64,000 nt of DNA from Bacillota bacterium (GCA_023444095.1 JAEZRP010000011.1:7113-71112); one strand, 5' to 3'. Shown: positions 1 through 8,106, numbered from the stretch's first letter. Notes: generated from the sequence alone by a model not told the origin. Translations and numbers: made by a program.

Positions 1-157
1 CGTCATCGGGAGCGAGGCGCACGGGATCTCGGACGCGGTGCGAAATACCGCGACTCGGTTCGTCCGGCTCCCCATGCGAGGCGGCGCGGAATCCCTCAAC
101 GCGGCGGTCGCGGCGGGAATCATGATGTACGAGCTTATGCGGGTGCGCGACGATTGA
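1..157 (+). CDS. TrmH/SpoU-family RNA 2'-O-methyltransferase, C-terminal part
   Basis: The reading frame is open from the window edge (frame from base 2) to TGA at 155-157, giving the last 51 residues. They hold the two C-terminal SpoU/TrmH motifs: VIGSEAHGIS (the G-x-E-x-x-G-I motif) and LPMRGGAESLNAAVAAG (P-M-x-G-x-x-E-S-L-N-x-x-V-A-A-G). In this family these build the trefoil knot that binds S-adenosylmethionine for ribose 2'-O-methylation of rRNA or tRNA. The N-terminal half is outside the window, so the substrate RNA cannot be told. A T-rich stretch follows at 170-178, without a clear hairpin. Confidence 0.85.
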   Translation, partial: VIGSEAHGISDAVRNTATRFVRLPMRGGAESLNAAVAAGIMMYELMRVRDD

Positions 158-242
158 TCGCCCACCCGTTCTTTTTTGTGCGCGAAAAATCGGACGCAGC
201 GTGCCGCGGCGTGCTATTCTCATCCTGCGAGGAGTGATGGAG

Positions 243-1064
243 ATGGAATGGATCGACCGGATGAACCAAGCGATCGGGTACATCGAGGAGAATCTGGACG
301 GGGAAATCGATCCGGATGAGATGAGCCGGATCCTGCTGACGCCCTACTCCGTGTTCCAGCGGCTGTTCGGACCGCTTACTGGCATCCAGCTCTCGGAATA
401 CGTCCGCAGGCGGCGGCTTTCCGTAGCGGCGCGCGATCTTCGGGAAACGGACATGCGCGTGATCGACGTGGCGGTAAAGTACGGTTACGACTCCGCCGAC
501 GCGTTCTCAGCCGCGTTCAGACGGCTCCACGGCGTTTCGCCGCAGGAGGCGCGCAGGCCGGACGTCCGGCTCACGTTCTACCCTCGCATGGTATTTTCAA
601 TGACGATCACGGGAGGGACAGAAATGGATTACAGGGTCATCGAGAAGGAAGCGTTTCAGGTTGTGGGGGTGCGCAGAACGACGCCTCAGGCGGGCGGCAC
701 CTGGGGAATCGTGAAGGCCGACGGATCGCTCGAGAGGCTATCCGAAATGACGGGCGCATGCGGGTTGGGGCTCTGCTTCGGTTTCGACGCCGAGGGGAAC
801 AACGACTACATGTGCGGCATGGAGTACGCGGGGCACGCGGGTCATTTCGACGCTTTCGCGTATCCGGGGACGAGGTTCCTCATCTTCCCCGTGTCGGGCG
901 CGATCTCAGAGGGCGCGCTTGGAAACGCATGGAAGCGCGTCTACGGAGAGTTCATGCCCCAGAGCGACTACAGGCAGCTCGACCTTCCGACCATCGAGAA
1001 GTACATCCTCTGGGATGAAGGCAACGACCATTGCGAAGTTGAAATCATGATCCCCGTCGGTTGA
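243..1064 (+). CDS. AraC-family transcriptional regulator with GyrI-like effector domain
   Basis: The protein has 273 residues. An AraC double helix-turn-helix lies at about residues 8-107 (VIDVAVKYGYDSADAFSAAFRRLHGVSP is the second HTH region). A GyrI/Rob-C-like small-molecule binding domain fills about 125-273. This layout is known from Rob, BmrR-like and many Clostridia regulators that bind hydrophobic cations or drugs. The start chosen is ATG 243, because GGAG at 231-234 lies 8 nt upstream; ATG 237 and GTG 201 in the same frame fit the ribosome site worse. A strong terminator follows at 1076-1105. Two genes downstream a stand-alone GyrI-like protein is encoded, so this regulator may control that pair; this is inference. 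Confidence 0.85.
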   Translation: MEWIDRMNQAIGYIEENLDGEIDPDEMSRILLTPYSVFQRLFGPLTGIQLSEYVRRRRLSVAARDLRETDMRVIDVAVKYGYDSADAFSAAFRRLHGVSPQEARRPDVRLTFYPRMVFSMTITGGTEMDYRVIEKEAFQVVGVRRTTPQAGGTWGIVKADGSLERLSEMTGACGLGLCFGFDAEGNNDYMCGMEYAGHAGHFDAFAYPGTRFLIFPVSGAISEGALGNAWKRVYGEFMPQSDYRQLDLPTIEKYILWDEGNDHCEVEIMIPVG

Positions 1065-1075
1065 CCGACCGACCA

Positions 1076-1105
1076 CCGTTCCCCATCCGGGGAGCGGCTT
1101 TTTCT
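1076..1105 (+). terminator. Rho-independent terminator after AraC-type regulator
   Basis: CCGTTCCCC and GGGGAGCGG pair around an ATCC loop, followed by CTTTTTCTC. It lies 12 bases after the regulator stop codon. Confidence 0.85.
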
Positions 1106-1126
1106 CGATATGAGCGCAAAACACGG

Positions 1127-1155
1127 TTGATCTCGGAAATTGGACGTGGTATAAT
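1127..1155 (+). promoter_or_regulatory. SigA-type promoter for flavodoxin/GyrI-like pair
   Basis: TTGATC (1127-1132) and a perfect TATAAT (1150-1155) are separated by 17 bases. The flavodoxin start is 60 bases further on. Confidence 0.75.
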
Positions 1156-1214
1156 TTGTTAAATTCATTGAAATCAGAAAAGCGTGAAATCGATCATATA
1201 AGGAGCGGTGAGTT

Positions 1215-1703
1215 ATGAAGGCAATCGTCGTCTATTTCTCCCTGAGCGGGCACACGAAGTACGTCGCGGAGGCGGTCGCCACGAGGTTGGGTGCCGAAGT
1301 GCTGCGGCTCGAGACGAGGAGACCCTACCCGCATAACCGGGCGATGCAGATGGTCGTCGGAGGCTTTGCGGCGATGGTCGGCAGGTCGCGCAGGCTGAAA
1401 CCCTATCGTTTTGGAAAGGGCAAGTACGATCTGGTCGTGCTCGCGACGCCGGTATGGGCGAGCAGAATTGTGCCGCCGATGAAGCGGTTTTTGAAGGAGC
1501 ATGCGCTTGAAGAGATTCCGGTCGGACTGATCGCGTGCTGCGCGGGCGGAGAGACGAAAGGCGCGCTGGAAATGCTCCGGGCACAGGCGAAGAACGTGGT
1601 CGCAGAATTGAGCCTCGTCGATCCGTCCGCCCAAAACGCGGAGAAAAACCGCGCCGCGATTGATGAATTCTGCGGAAAGCTGAAGGCGAAGCATGGCGTT
1701 TGA
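1215..1703 (+). CDS. Flavodoxin family protein
   Basis: The protein has 162 residues, the length of short-chain flavodoxins. It starts with a beta strand and an FMN phosphate loop, YFSLSGHTKYVAEA (S-x-S-G-x-T at about residues 9-14), and later has the LATPVWASRIVPP segment typical of the isoalloxazine-binding loop. It should carry FMN and shuttle electrons in the cytoplasm; the redox partner is unknown. AAGGAG sits 8-10 bases before ATG 1215. The 3' end overlaps the next gene by 11 bases, so the two are translationally coupled. This points to a shared job with the GyrI-like protein, which cannot be named from sequence. Confidence 0.9.
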   Translation: MKAIVVYFSLSGHTKYVAEAVATRLGAEVLRLETRRPYPHNRAMQMVVGGFAAMVGRSRRLKPYRFGKGKYDLVVLATPVWASRIVPPMKRFLKEHALEEIPVGLIACCAGGETKGALEMLRAQAKNVVAELSLVDPSAQNAEKNRAAIDEFCGKLKAKHGV

Positions 1704-2325
1704 TTTCAAGAAGGAGTACAAGGACTTCTATTTGCCCAAGGAAAAGCCTGGGATTGTTCGGATTCCAAAGATGAACTTCGTCGCGGTGCGGGGGCGAGGA
1801 AATCCGAACGACGCGGACGGGGATTACAAGCGCGCGGTGGGCATCGTGTACGCGATCGCCTATACGATCAAGATGAGCCACAGGGGCGACCGCAAAATCG
1901 AGGGCTTTTTCGAGTATGTCGTGCCGCCGCTCGAGGGGCTCTGGTGGATGGACGGTCGCCCCGGCGTGGACTTTTCCCGGAAGGACCAGTTTTGCTGGAT
2001 CTCCATGCTGCGGCTGCCGGATTTCGTCCGGAGGGAGGACTTCGAATGGGCAGTCGCCGAGGTGACGAAAAAGAAAAAAACTAACTTCTCTGCGGCGGAG
2101 TTCTTTTCCTACGACGAGGGATTGTGCGTTCAGTGCATGCACGTGGGGCCGTTTGACGCGGAGCCCGCGACGGTCGCGGCCATGGATGCGTATGCCACCG
2201 CCCAAGGATACCGGACCGATTTTTCGGAGGAGCGCATGCACCACGAAATCTACCTCTCCGATATTACGAAGGCGAAGCCGGAGAGCTGGAAGACCGTGAT
2301 CCGGCATCCGGTTTCAAACGATTAG
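1693..2325 (+). CDS. GyrI-like small-molecule-binding domain protein
   Basis: The protein has 210 residues and no DNA-binding domain. The whole chain reads as a GyrI-like (SHS2-type) domain: an N-terminal KPGIVRIPKMNFVAVRGRGNPN strand region, a central GLWWMDGRPG segment, and a C-terminal HHEIYLSDITKAKPESWKTVIRHPV end. Stand-alone relatives bind cyclopropanoid or cationic compounds, and some hydrolyse them; which applies here is open. It overlaps the flavodoxin gene by 11 bases. Its stop codon overlaps the stop of a remnant gene on the other strand (2322-2447). The first gene in the cluster encodes a regulator with the same sensor fold. Confidence 0.85.
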   Translation: MAFDFKKEYKDFYLPKEKPGIVRIPKMNFVAVRGRGNPNDADGDYKRAVGIVYAIAYTIKMSHRGDRKIEGFFEYVVPPLEGLWWMDGRPGVDFSRKDQFCWISMLRLPDFVRREDFEWAVAEVTKKKKTNFSAAEFFSYDEGLCVQCMHVGPFDAEPATVAAMDAYATAQGYRTDFSEERMHHEIYLSDITKAKPESWKTVIRHPVSND

Positions 2326-2447
2326 CGAAAGACGCGGTGCGGACCGAAGATCTGGCGGTTGACGGGCGCGACGTATCTCTTCAGCTCCCGGATGAACGCG
2401 TCCGGAAAGCCATTGTCAAACGCGCTGGTCAGAAAATGGACTTTCAT
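2322..2447 (-). pseudogene. Truncated gene start, possibly a peptidase E-like (type 1 glutamine amidotransferase-like) protein
   Basis: A 41-codon frame starts at ATG 2447 behind a strong AAAGGAG site and begins MKVHFLTSAFDNGF, with the KVHFLTS strand seen at the start of peptidase S51/type 1 glutamine amidotransferase-like proteins. It ends at TAA 2322-2324, against the stop of the GyrI-like gene. Full members exceed 200 residues, so this looks like a 5' gene fragment left by a deletion. It could also be a small real gene. The family guess rests on few residues. Confidence 0.4.
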
Positions 2448-2469
2448 TCCCCTGCTCCTTTATGAGTCG

Positions 2470-2495
2470 GGCCCCTCTCGCGAGGGGCCTTCTTC
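2470..2495 (+). terminator. Perfect 8-bp stem hairpin with short T-rich tail
   Basis: GGCCCCTC and GAGGGGCC pair around TCGC, followed by TTCTTCGT on the plus strand. It lies directly after the stop of the LarA-like gene on the minus strand and likely ends transcription from both sides. The minus-strand side has no U tract. Confidence 0.6.
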
Positions 2496-2496
2496 G

Positions 2497-3774
2497 TCAG
2501 AATCGCGCCTTGTCCGCCCAGAGCCCGAGCGCCGGGTTTGAGATGTAGTAGATCTCCTCGCCGTCCACAGTGTTCCAGCCGTCCTTGAGTTTCGCGGGAT
2601 CGTATTTTTCTGCCATCCCGTCGTAGGGCGCGTAGCCGAAGCCGACCGCCTCGACGTCCTCCTGCGAAAGGCAGCGCGTGCAGTAGGTGATCGCAAACCG
2701 CCCGTCGGGCGAAGAGTGGATCATGTGCGCCGCTGCGGAAAGGTTCTGCCGCAAGTCGGCGTTCCGGCGGACGCTTTCGATGGTTTTCTCCCGGCTACGA
2801 TAGCCGTACTTGCGGATGAGCGCGCCGATCGTTTCGTCCTCGCCGAAGCGGTCTACGCCGGGCGCGAGCACGATCAGCTCTCCCCCGTCCGCCATCGCCA
2901 TGCGCGTACGGTAAACCGCCTTGTTGCCGATCCATGTGCTCTTGAACTCATGCTCGTCCAAAAGCGTCACGCATTTCTGGAAGGGTTTGTCGACGAGGAT
3001 CAGGTTCTTCTCCTGCGAGAGCGCCACTGCCTTCTCGAAGTACGAACGGTCGCGGCCGATGAAGAGCCCGTGGGTCGCGATCTCGCCGCCCGGCGCGGTC
3101 GTGACCGTCAGGATGTACGAAAGCGGCACGTCCATCAGGAAATGGGATTCCGCGTAATCGAACACGTCGCGCACGGGCGTGTGGTCGCGGCCCATGATTC
3201 GCTCCATGCCGTAGAACGCGCCGAGCATATGGGAGGAATTGATCATGCTCGCGCCGCCGCAGCCGACGAACACGTTCTTGTTGCGGTTCGCCATGCCGAC
3301 CACCTCGTGCGGCACCACCTGGCCGATGGACAGAACGAGATCGTAGCTCGGATCGACGATCCGCCGGTTGACCTCGACGTCGATGGAATCCGTGACAAGA
3401 TTTTCCGAGATCGAGGCGACGTAATCCCCCGGCACCTCGCCGATCTTCACCACGTCGTCGCGCCAGCGGTGCACGAGGAATCGCTCGTAGGGAATATTCC
3501 CGAACATCTTCGCGGCCTCCTCGCGCGAGACTGGCACGTGCGTGCCGAGCGCGGGCATGATGTCGACGTGGCATTCCCCTTTTAGCAGGTCATGGAGATG
3601 CCAAGTAATCCGCCCCGCGTTCGAGTGATACCGCGTGAAATCCGGCGGCAAAAGAAGAACCTTTTTGAGTTTCCCGCGCGCGGGCGCGAGCGCGTCTTCC
3701 AGAATGCGCCGGATCTCGGCGTCCGAAAGGCCGCGCTCCGTCTGTGCGTAATGAACGGAACTTTCGATATTCAT
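2497..3774 (-). CDS. LarA-family nickel-dependent 2-hydroxyacid racemase/epimerase
   Basis: The protein has 425 residues, the usual LarA length. It shows the PPDFTR motif (Asp45, Arg48), ALGTH (His79), VVPHE (His156), Lys166 and His182. The spacing His156-Lys166-His182 (10 and 16) equals that of His174-Lys184-His200 in Lactobacillus plantarum LarA, where Lys184 carries the NPN pincer cofactor and His200 binds nickel. Family members racemise lactate, malate or phenyllactate or epimerise sugar acids. It is the last gene of an operon with a KDG-type kinase and 6-phosphogluconate dehydrogenase, one base after the latter, so an aldonate such as gluconate is the best guess for its substrate (inference). 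No cofactor genes larB/C/E lie in this window. Confidence 0.85.
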   Translation of the reverse strand: MNIESSVHYAQTERGLSDAEIRRILEDALAPARGKLKKVLLLPPDFTRYHSNAGRITWHLHDLLKGECHVDIMPALGTHVPVSREEAAKMFGNIPYERFLVHRWRDDVVKIGEVPGDYVASISENLVTDSIDVEVNRRIVDPSYDLVLSIGQVVPHEVVGMANRNKNVFVGCGGASMINSSHMLGAFYGMERIMGRDHTPVRDVFDYAESHFLMDVPLSYILTVTTAPGGEIATHGLFIGRDRSYFEKAVALSQEKNLILVDKPFQKCVTLLDEHEFKSTWIGNKAVYRTRMAMADGGELIVLAPGVDRFGEDETIGALIRKYGYRSREKTIESVRRNADLRQNLSAAAHMIHSSPDGRFAITYCTRCLSQEDVEAVGFGYAPYDGMAEKYDPAKLKDGWNTVDGEEIYYISNPALGLWADKARF

Positions 3775-3775
3775 A

Positions 3776-5224
3776 TTACACGCTATAGGTGGACGCGGAC
3801 GTCGCTCCGCCCTCGCCCGTCCAGTCGGTGTGGAAGAACTGCCCGCGCGGGGCGTCGAGCCGCTCGTAGGTGTGCGCGCCGAAGTAGTCGCGCTGCGCCT
3901 GCAGGAGGTTTGCCGACAGCCGCTCTGTGCGCATGCCGTCGAAGTATGTGAGCGCGGAGGCCATGGCGGGCACGGGGATGCCGTTCAGGATCGCCTGCGA
4001 AACTACGTCGCGCCAGCCGGACTGCGCGTCCTGGGTGGCCTCGGCGAAGTAATCGTCGAGGATCAGGTTCTCCAGCGCGGGGTTCTTTTCAAAGGCTTCC
4101 CGAATCTTTCCGAGGAAGACGCTTCTGATGATGCAGCCGCCGCGCCACATCATGGCGATGCCGCCGTAGTTGAGGTTCCAGCCGTATGTCTTCGCCGCCG
4201 TGCGCATGAGCTGGTAGCCCTGCGCGTAGGAAACGATCTTCGCGGCGTAGAGCGCCTTTCGGATGTTCTCGATGAACTGGATCTGGTCGCCCTCGAAAAC
4301 GGCGGGCGGACCTGCAAGCACCTTCGACGCCGCCACGCGCGCATCCTTCGCGGCGGAGAGGCAACGCGCGAACACGGCCTCGCCGATGAGCGTCAGCGGC
4401 ACGCCCTCGTCGAGCGCGGCGATGCCCGTCCACTTGCCCGTGCCCTTCTGGCCGGCGGTGTCGAGGATCTTGTCGACGAGCGGCGATCCGTCCACGTCCT
4501 TGTAGCCCAGGATGTCGCGCGTGATCTCGATGAGGTAGCTGTCGAGCTCGCCGTCGTTCCAGTCGGCGAACACGTCAGACATCTCGCCCGCCGCCATGCC
4601 GAGGTAGTCGCGCATGAGCTGGTACGCCTCGCAGATGAGCTGCATGTCGCCGTACTCGATGCCGTTGTGAACCATCTTGACAAAGTGACCCGCGCCGCCT
4701 TCGCCCACCCAGTCGCAGCAGGGTTCGCCGTTGACCTTCGCACAGATAGCCTGGAAGATGGGCTTGACGTGCGGCCAGGCGGCGGGCGATCCGCCCGGCA
4801 TCATGCTCGGACCCTTGAGCGCGCCTTCCTCGCCGCCGGAGACGCCCGTGCCGATGTAGAGAAGGCCCTTCTCCTCCACGTACTTACAGCGGCGGATGGT
4901 GTCCGGGAAGTGGGAATTGCCGCCGTCGATGATGATGTCGCCCGCTTCGAGGTGCGGGATGAGCTGGTCGATGAACTGGTCGACGGGCGCGCCCGCCTTG
5001 ACCATCAGCATGACCTTTCTAGGCTTTTCGAGACTATTCACGAGTTCCTCGATGGAATATGCGCCGATGATGTTTTTTCCGTTGGCGCGGCCCTCGAGAA
5101 AGTCCGTGACCTTTGAGGTCGTACGGTTGTAGACGCAGACGGTGAAGCCCTTTGATTCCATGTTCATGACCAGGTTTTCGCCCATGACGGCGAGGCCGAT
5201 GAGGCCGATATCCGCTTTTTTCAT
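3776..5224 (-). CDS. gnd: 6-phosphogluconate dehydrogenase, decarboxylating
   Basis: The 482-residue protein oxidises 6-phosphogluconate to ribulose 5-phosphate and CO2 with NADP. It shows the dinucleotide fold GLAVMGENLVMNMESKGF with the NRT segment, the GGNSHFPDT and GVSGGEEGALKGPSMMPGG substrate loops, and the catalytic KMVHNGIEYGDMQ helix (Lys and Asn). The long C-terminal helical domain is present, with ILDTAGQKGTGKWT. ATG 5224 is chosen because GAGG lies 8 bases upstream; ATG 5230, overlapping the kinase stop as TAATG, is an alternative. It is the middle gene of a kinase-gnd-larA operon. A long open frame upstream of the start is only the shadow of the kinase gene. Confidence 0.95.
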   Translation of the reverse strand: MKKADIGLIGLAVMGENLVMNMESKGFTVCVYNRTTSKVTDFLEGRANGKNIIGAYSIEELVNSLEKPRKVMLMVKAGAPVDQFIDQLIPHLEAGDIIIDGGNSHFPDTIRRCKYVEEKGLLYIGTGVSGGEEGALKGPSMMPGGSPAAWPHVKPIFQAICAKVNGEPCCDWVGEGGAGHFVKMVHNGIEYGDMQLICEAYQLMRDYLGMAAGEMSDVFADWNDGELDSYLIEITRDILGYKDVDGSPLVDKILDTAGQKGTGKWTGIAALDEGVPLTLIGEAVFARCLSAAKDARVAASKVLAGPPAVFEGDQIQFIENIRKALYAAKIVSYAQGYQLMRTAAKTYGWNLNYGGIAMMWRGGCIIRSVFLGKIREAFEKNPALENLILDDYFAEATQDAQSGWRDVVSQAILNGIPVPAMASALTYFDGMRTERLSANLLQAQRDYFGAHTYERLDAPRGQFFHTDWTGEGGATSASTYSV

Positions 5225-5229
5225 CTTCA

Positions 5230-6294
5230 TTACCTCTTGACCCTTGCGTTGCCCTTCCAGATGCTCCAAACCTGATCTTCGTCCGCCGGGGAGGCGTAAT
5301 CTTCGAGCATGGTGGTCGCGAGAGCCCCCGTCGCCCAGCCGAACCGGATCCACTTTTCGGGCTCCCAGCGCTTGAGGTACGCGTACAGCATGCCGCCCAC
5401 AAACGCGTCTCCGCCGCCGATCCGGTCGAGGACCGGAATCTCGCGCGGCTCCTCGACGTACCATTCTCCGTTCGCGAACATGATTGCGCCCCACATGTGC
5501 GCGTTCGCGGAGACAACCTGCCGGAGCGTGGTCGCGAACACCTTCGCGTTCGGAAAGAGTTTCGCGGCGTTCAGGATCATGCCCTTGAAGGCGTCGATCT
5601 TGTCGGAAAGTTCCTTGCCGCCCGCCTCCGGGCCCTCGACGCCAAGCGCGAGTTGGAAGTCCTCCTCGTTTCCGATGAGGATGTCCGCGCGGGAGGCGAT
5701 CTTGGTGAAGATTTCTCGCAGCTCCTTCTCCCGACCCTTCCAGAACGAGGCGCGGTGGTTGAGATCGAAGCTGATTTGGGTGCCGTATTCCTTTGCGGTC
5801 TCGGAGAGCTTCAGGCACATTTCGCTCGTCTCAGGAGAAAGCGCTGCGAAGAGTCCGGAGATGTGCAGGATTTCAGCGCCCTCTTCCCCGAAGATGCTGC
5901 TGAGGTCGAAATCCTCCGCCTTTAGCGTACGGCCAACCTCGCCAGCCCGGTCGTTGTGGACGCGCGGGCCGCGCATGCCGAAGCCGGAGTCGGCGATATT
6001 GAACTGGTGGCGATAGCCCCACGGCCCGCCCTGCGCGACCTCACGGCCCTCGTACGCGATGTTGCGCCTGCGCAGCTCAGCCTTGATGAACGCGGCGATC
6101 GGGCTCTCGGCCACGAATGCCGTCAGCGCCTTCGTCGAAAGACCGAGAGACGCGGAGACGTTGAGGACGTTGCTCTCGGCGCTCGTCGCCTGAATCGTGT
6201 ACAGATTTCCAATGCCGACGGGCTGGCGGTCGGGCGGTGTGATGCGCACGCCCATGCTTGTGGCGGTGATGAGACCGTACTTCTTTTCGGACAT
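5230..6294 (-). CDS. PfkB-family sugar kinase, 2-keto-3-deoxygluconate kinase type
   Basis: The 354-residue protein is a ribokinase-fold kinase. The C-terminal PfkB signature DRIGGGDAFVGGMLYAYL holds the catalytic Asp, and ISFDLNHRASFW is the segment seen in 2-dehydro-3-deoxygluconate kinases before the active site. It likely phosphorylates KDG, or a similar acid sugar, with ATP in the cytoplasm. ATG 6294 is used since GGAGG lies 10 bases ahead; an in-frame upstream start (6327) lies inside the -10 box. It is the first gene of the operon with gnd and larA, behind a well-formed promoter at 6327-6355. Other sugar-acid substrates cannot be excluded. Confidence 0.82.
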   Translation of the reverse strand: MSEKKYGLITATSMGVRITPPDRQPVGIGNLYTIQATSAESNVLNVSASLGLSTKALTAFVAESPIAAFIKAELRRRNIAYEGREVAQGGPWGYRHQFNIADSGFGMRGPRVHNDRAGEVGRTLKAEDFDLSSIFGEEGAEILHISGLFAALSPETSEMCLKLSETAKEYGTQISFDLNHRASFWKGREKELREIFTKIASRADILIGNEEDFQLALGVEGPEAGGKELSDKIDAFKGMILNAAKLFPNAKVFATTLRQVVSANAHMWGAIMFANGEWYVEEPREIPVLDRIGGGDAFVGGMLYAYLKRWEPEKWIRFGWATGALATTMLEDYASPADEDQVWSIWKGNARVKR

Positions 6295-6326
6295 GAATCC
6301 CGTACCTCCGTCATATTGCTGATTCA

Positions 6327-6355
6327 ATTATAAATCAATCGCCTGAATGTGGCAA
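6327..6355 (-). promoter_or_regulatory. SigA-type promoter of the kinase-gnd-larA operon
   Basis: Read on the minus strand, TTGCCA (6350-6355) and TATAAT (6327-6332) are 17 bases apart. The kinase start codon lies 33 bases downstream of the -10 box. Confidence 0.75.
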
Positions 6356-6360
6356 GCGGT

Positions 6361-6388
6361 TTAACAATTTACATTTGCGGTATATCAT
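6361..6388 (+). promoter_or_regulatory. Possible promoter of the ABC transporter operon
   Basis: TTAACA (6361-6366) and TATCAT (6383-6388) lie 16 bases apart, just behind the divergent operon's -35 box. The match is weaker than the facing promoter. Confidence 0.45.
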
Positions 6389-6410
6389 AGAAAACGAGAG
6401 GTGAATGTTG

Positions 6411-7370
6411 ATGAAGAAATTTCTAAGCCTTTTTTTCGTTGCGGTTCTCGCCCTTGGCACGACCGCGTGCGCCGAAACCGCCGCCAGGACCACCGTGCGC
6501 GTCGGCTCCCTCAAGGGTCCGACGTCGATGGGCCTTGTCGAGCTTATGCACAATGAAGGGACCCAGAACGCCTACGAATACACCGTGGAGGCGACCCCCG
6601 ACGCCATCACGCCCGCGCTGATCCGAGGCGAGCTCGATGTCGCGCTCATTCCCGCCAACCTCGCGGCGGTTCTCTACAACAAGACGGAGGGCGCGCTTGA
6701 GGTCGTTGCGATCAACACGCTGGGCGTTCTCTATGTTCTTGAGAACGGGGACACGATCCATTCGGTCGCGGACCTCAAGGGCAAGACGATCTATTCCACC
6801 GGTCAGGGAACGACGCCCGAGTTTGCGCTCAACTATGTGCTTTCGAAAAACGGGCTCGACCCCGCGGCGGACGTGACCGTGGAGTTCAAGTCCGAAGCCG
6901 CGGAGGTCGCCTCCGCCATGCTCGCGGACGCGGCCGCGGTAGCGGTGCTTCCCGAGCCGTTCGTGACGAGCGTGATCCTGCAGAACGAGAACGTGCGCGT
7001 GGCGCTGAGCCTGTCTGACGAATGGGACAAGGCCGGAGACGGCAGCGCCATGGTGACGGGCGTCGCGGTCGTGCGCAAGGCGTTTGCCGAGGAGAACCCG
7101 GAGGCGGTCGCGGCATTTTTGACCGAGTACGCCGCGTCCACAGCCTACGTCAACGAGAACCCCGCCGAGGCGTCCGTGTGGATCGAGGAACTCGGCATCG
7201 TCGCGAAGGCTGCGCTCGCGGAAAAGGCCATCCCCGCGTGCAATATCGTGTTGATCACCGGGGATGAGATGAAGACGAAGCTCTCCGGCTATCTGACCGC
7301 GCTCTACGATCAGAATCCCGAATCCGTTGGAGGCACGCTGCCCGGTGAAGACTTCTATTGCGCGGACTAA
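6411..7370 (+). CDS. ABC transporter substrate-binding lipoprotein, NitT/TauT (SsuA/ThiY-like) type
   Basis: The 319-residue protein starts with a lipoprotein signal, MKKFLSLFFVAVLALGTTAC (lipobox ending at Cys20), so it should sit on the outer face of the membrane. The rest is a type 2 periplasmic-binding fold of the NMT1/SsuA kind: RVGSLKGPTSMGLV, an ALIPANLAAVLYN segment and DLKGKTIYSTGQGT. Ligands in this family include sulfonates, nitrate, HMP (a thiamine precursor) and riboflavin-like compounds; none can be singled out, and no TPP or FMN riboswitch is visible upstream. ATG 6411 is chosen over ATG 6405 because AGAGG is 9 bases before it. Permease and ATPase genes follow with overlaps. 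Confidence 0.88.
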   Translation: MKKFLSLFFVAVLALGTTACAETAARTTVRVGSLKGPTSMGLVELMHNEGTQNAYEYTVEATPDAITPALIRGELDVALIPANLAAVLYNKTEGALEVVAINTLGVLYVLENGDTIHSVADLKGKTIYSTGQGTTPEFALNYVLSKNGLDPAADVTVEFKSEAAEVASAMLADAAAVAVLPEPFVTSVILQNENVRVALSLSDEWDKAGDGSAMVTGVAVVRKAFAEENPEAVAAFLTEYAASTAYVNENPAEASVWIEELGIVAKAALAEKAIPACNIVLITGDEMKTKLSGYLTALYDQNPESVGGTLPGEDFYCAD

Positions 7371-8106
7371 ATGGCTTTGGCGGATCACAGCCGCGCTCTT
7401 CTGGCTCGCCGTCTGGCAGTTGGGGAGCATGGCTGTGAATCAGGAGATCCTTCTGGTCTCGCCGCTGAACGCATTTCGGACGCTCATCGAACTATTCGGT
7501 GAGCGCTCGTTTTATGCCGCGACGGGCGGCTCACTCCTGCGCATTCTCGCGGGTTTTCTTTCGGGCTTCTCCCTCGCCATCCTGTTTGCGGCGCTCGCGA
7601 AGGTCGCGCGTCCCGTACGGATTTTGCTCGAGCCGATGATGGCGACCGTCAAGGCCACGCCCGTCGCGTCGTTCGTGATCCTCGCGCTCATCTGGATCTC
7701 GTCCACGAACCTCTCGATCTTCATGTCGCTTCTGATCGTGCTTCCCGCGGTCTATCAGAACGTGCTTGACGGGCTCGATCGGGCGGACCGAAAGCTTCTC
7801 GAGATGGCGGACGTGTTCGCCCTCTCCTTTTCCGCGCGGGTGCGGGCAATCTACACGCCGGCAGCCTTCCCCTACCTTCTGACCGCGGCGAAGCTGTCGC
7901 TCGGCATGTGCTGGAAGGCGGGCATCGCAGCGGAGGTCATCGCGCAGCCGCATAACTCCATCGGCACGGCGCTTCAGCGCGCGAAGGTGTTTTTCTCAAC
8001 GCCCGAGCTGTTCGCATGGACGATCGCGATCATCCTCATCAGCGTTCTGTTCGAAAAAGTCGCCGTCGCGCTGATCAACCGGTTCTCGAGGAGGCTGTAT
8101 GATTGA
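7345..8106 (+). CDS. ABC transporter permease, SsuC/TauC type
   Basis: The 253-residue membrane protein has about six hydrophobic segments (for example LFWLAVWQLGSMAV, LLRILAGFLSGFSLAILFAAL, FMSLLIVLPAVYQNVL) and the cytoplasmic EAA-type coupling loop AEVIAQPHNSIGTALQRA near residue 200. It starts at GTG 7345 inside the 3' end of the binding-protein gene, with GGAGG 11 bases upstream. A TTG at 7327 overlaps that ribosome site and is less likely. It ends inside the ATPase gene. The three genes form one importer operon. Confidence 0.88.
   Translation: MKTSIARTKWLWRITAALFWLAVWQLGSMAVNQEILLVSPLNAFRTLIELFGERSFYAATGGSLLRILAGFLSGFSLAILFAALAKVARPVRILLEPMMATVKATPVASFVILALIWISSTNLSIFMSLLIVLPAVYQNVLDGLDRADRKLLEMADVFALSFSARVRAIYTPAAFPYLLTAAKLSLGMCWKAGIAAEVIAQPHNSIGTALQRAKVFFSTPELFAWTIAIILISVLFEKVAVALINRFSRRLYD

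Noticed and set aside
3830..5116. 428-codon open frame opposite gnd
   Set aside because: Antisense of 6-phosphogluconate dehydrogenase, with no family features.
5231..5818. Upstream extension of 6-phosphogluconate dehydrogenase, as a possible fusion
   Set aside because: The added part is an out-of-frame reading of the kinase gene and shows no domain.
6295..6410. TPP or other riboswitch before the ABC transporter
   Set aside because: The leader is too short and shows none of the conserved riboswitch cores.
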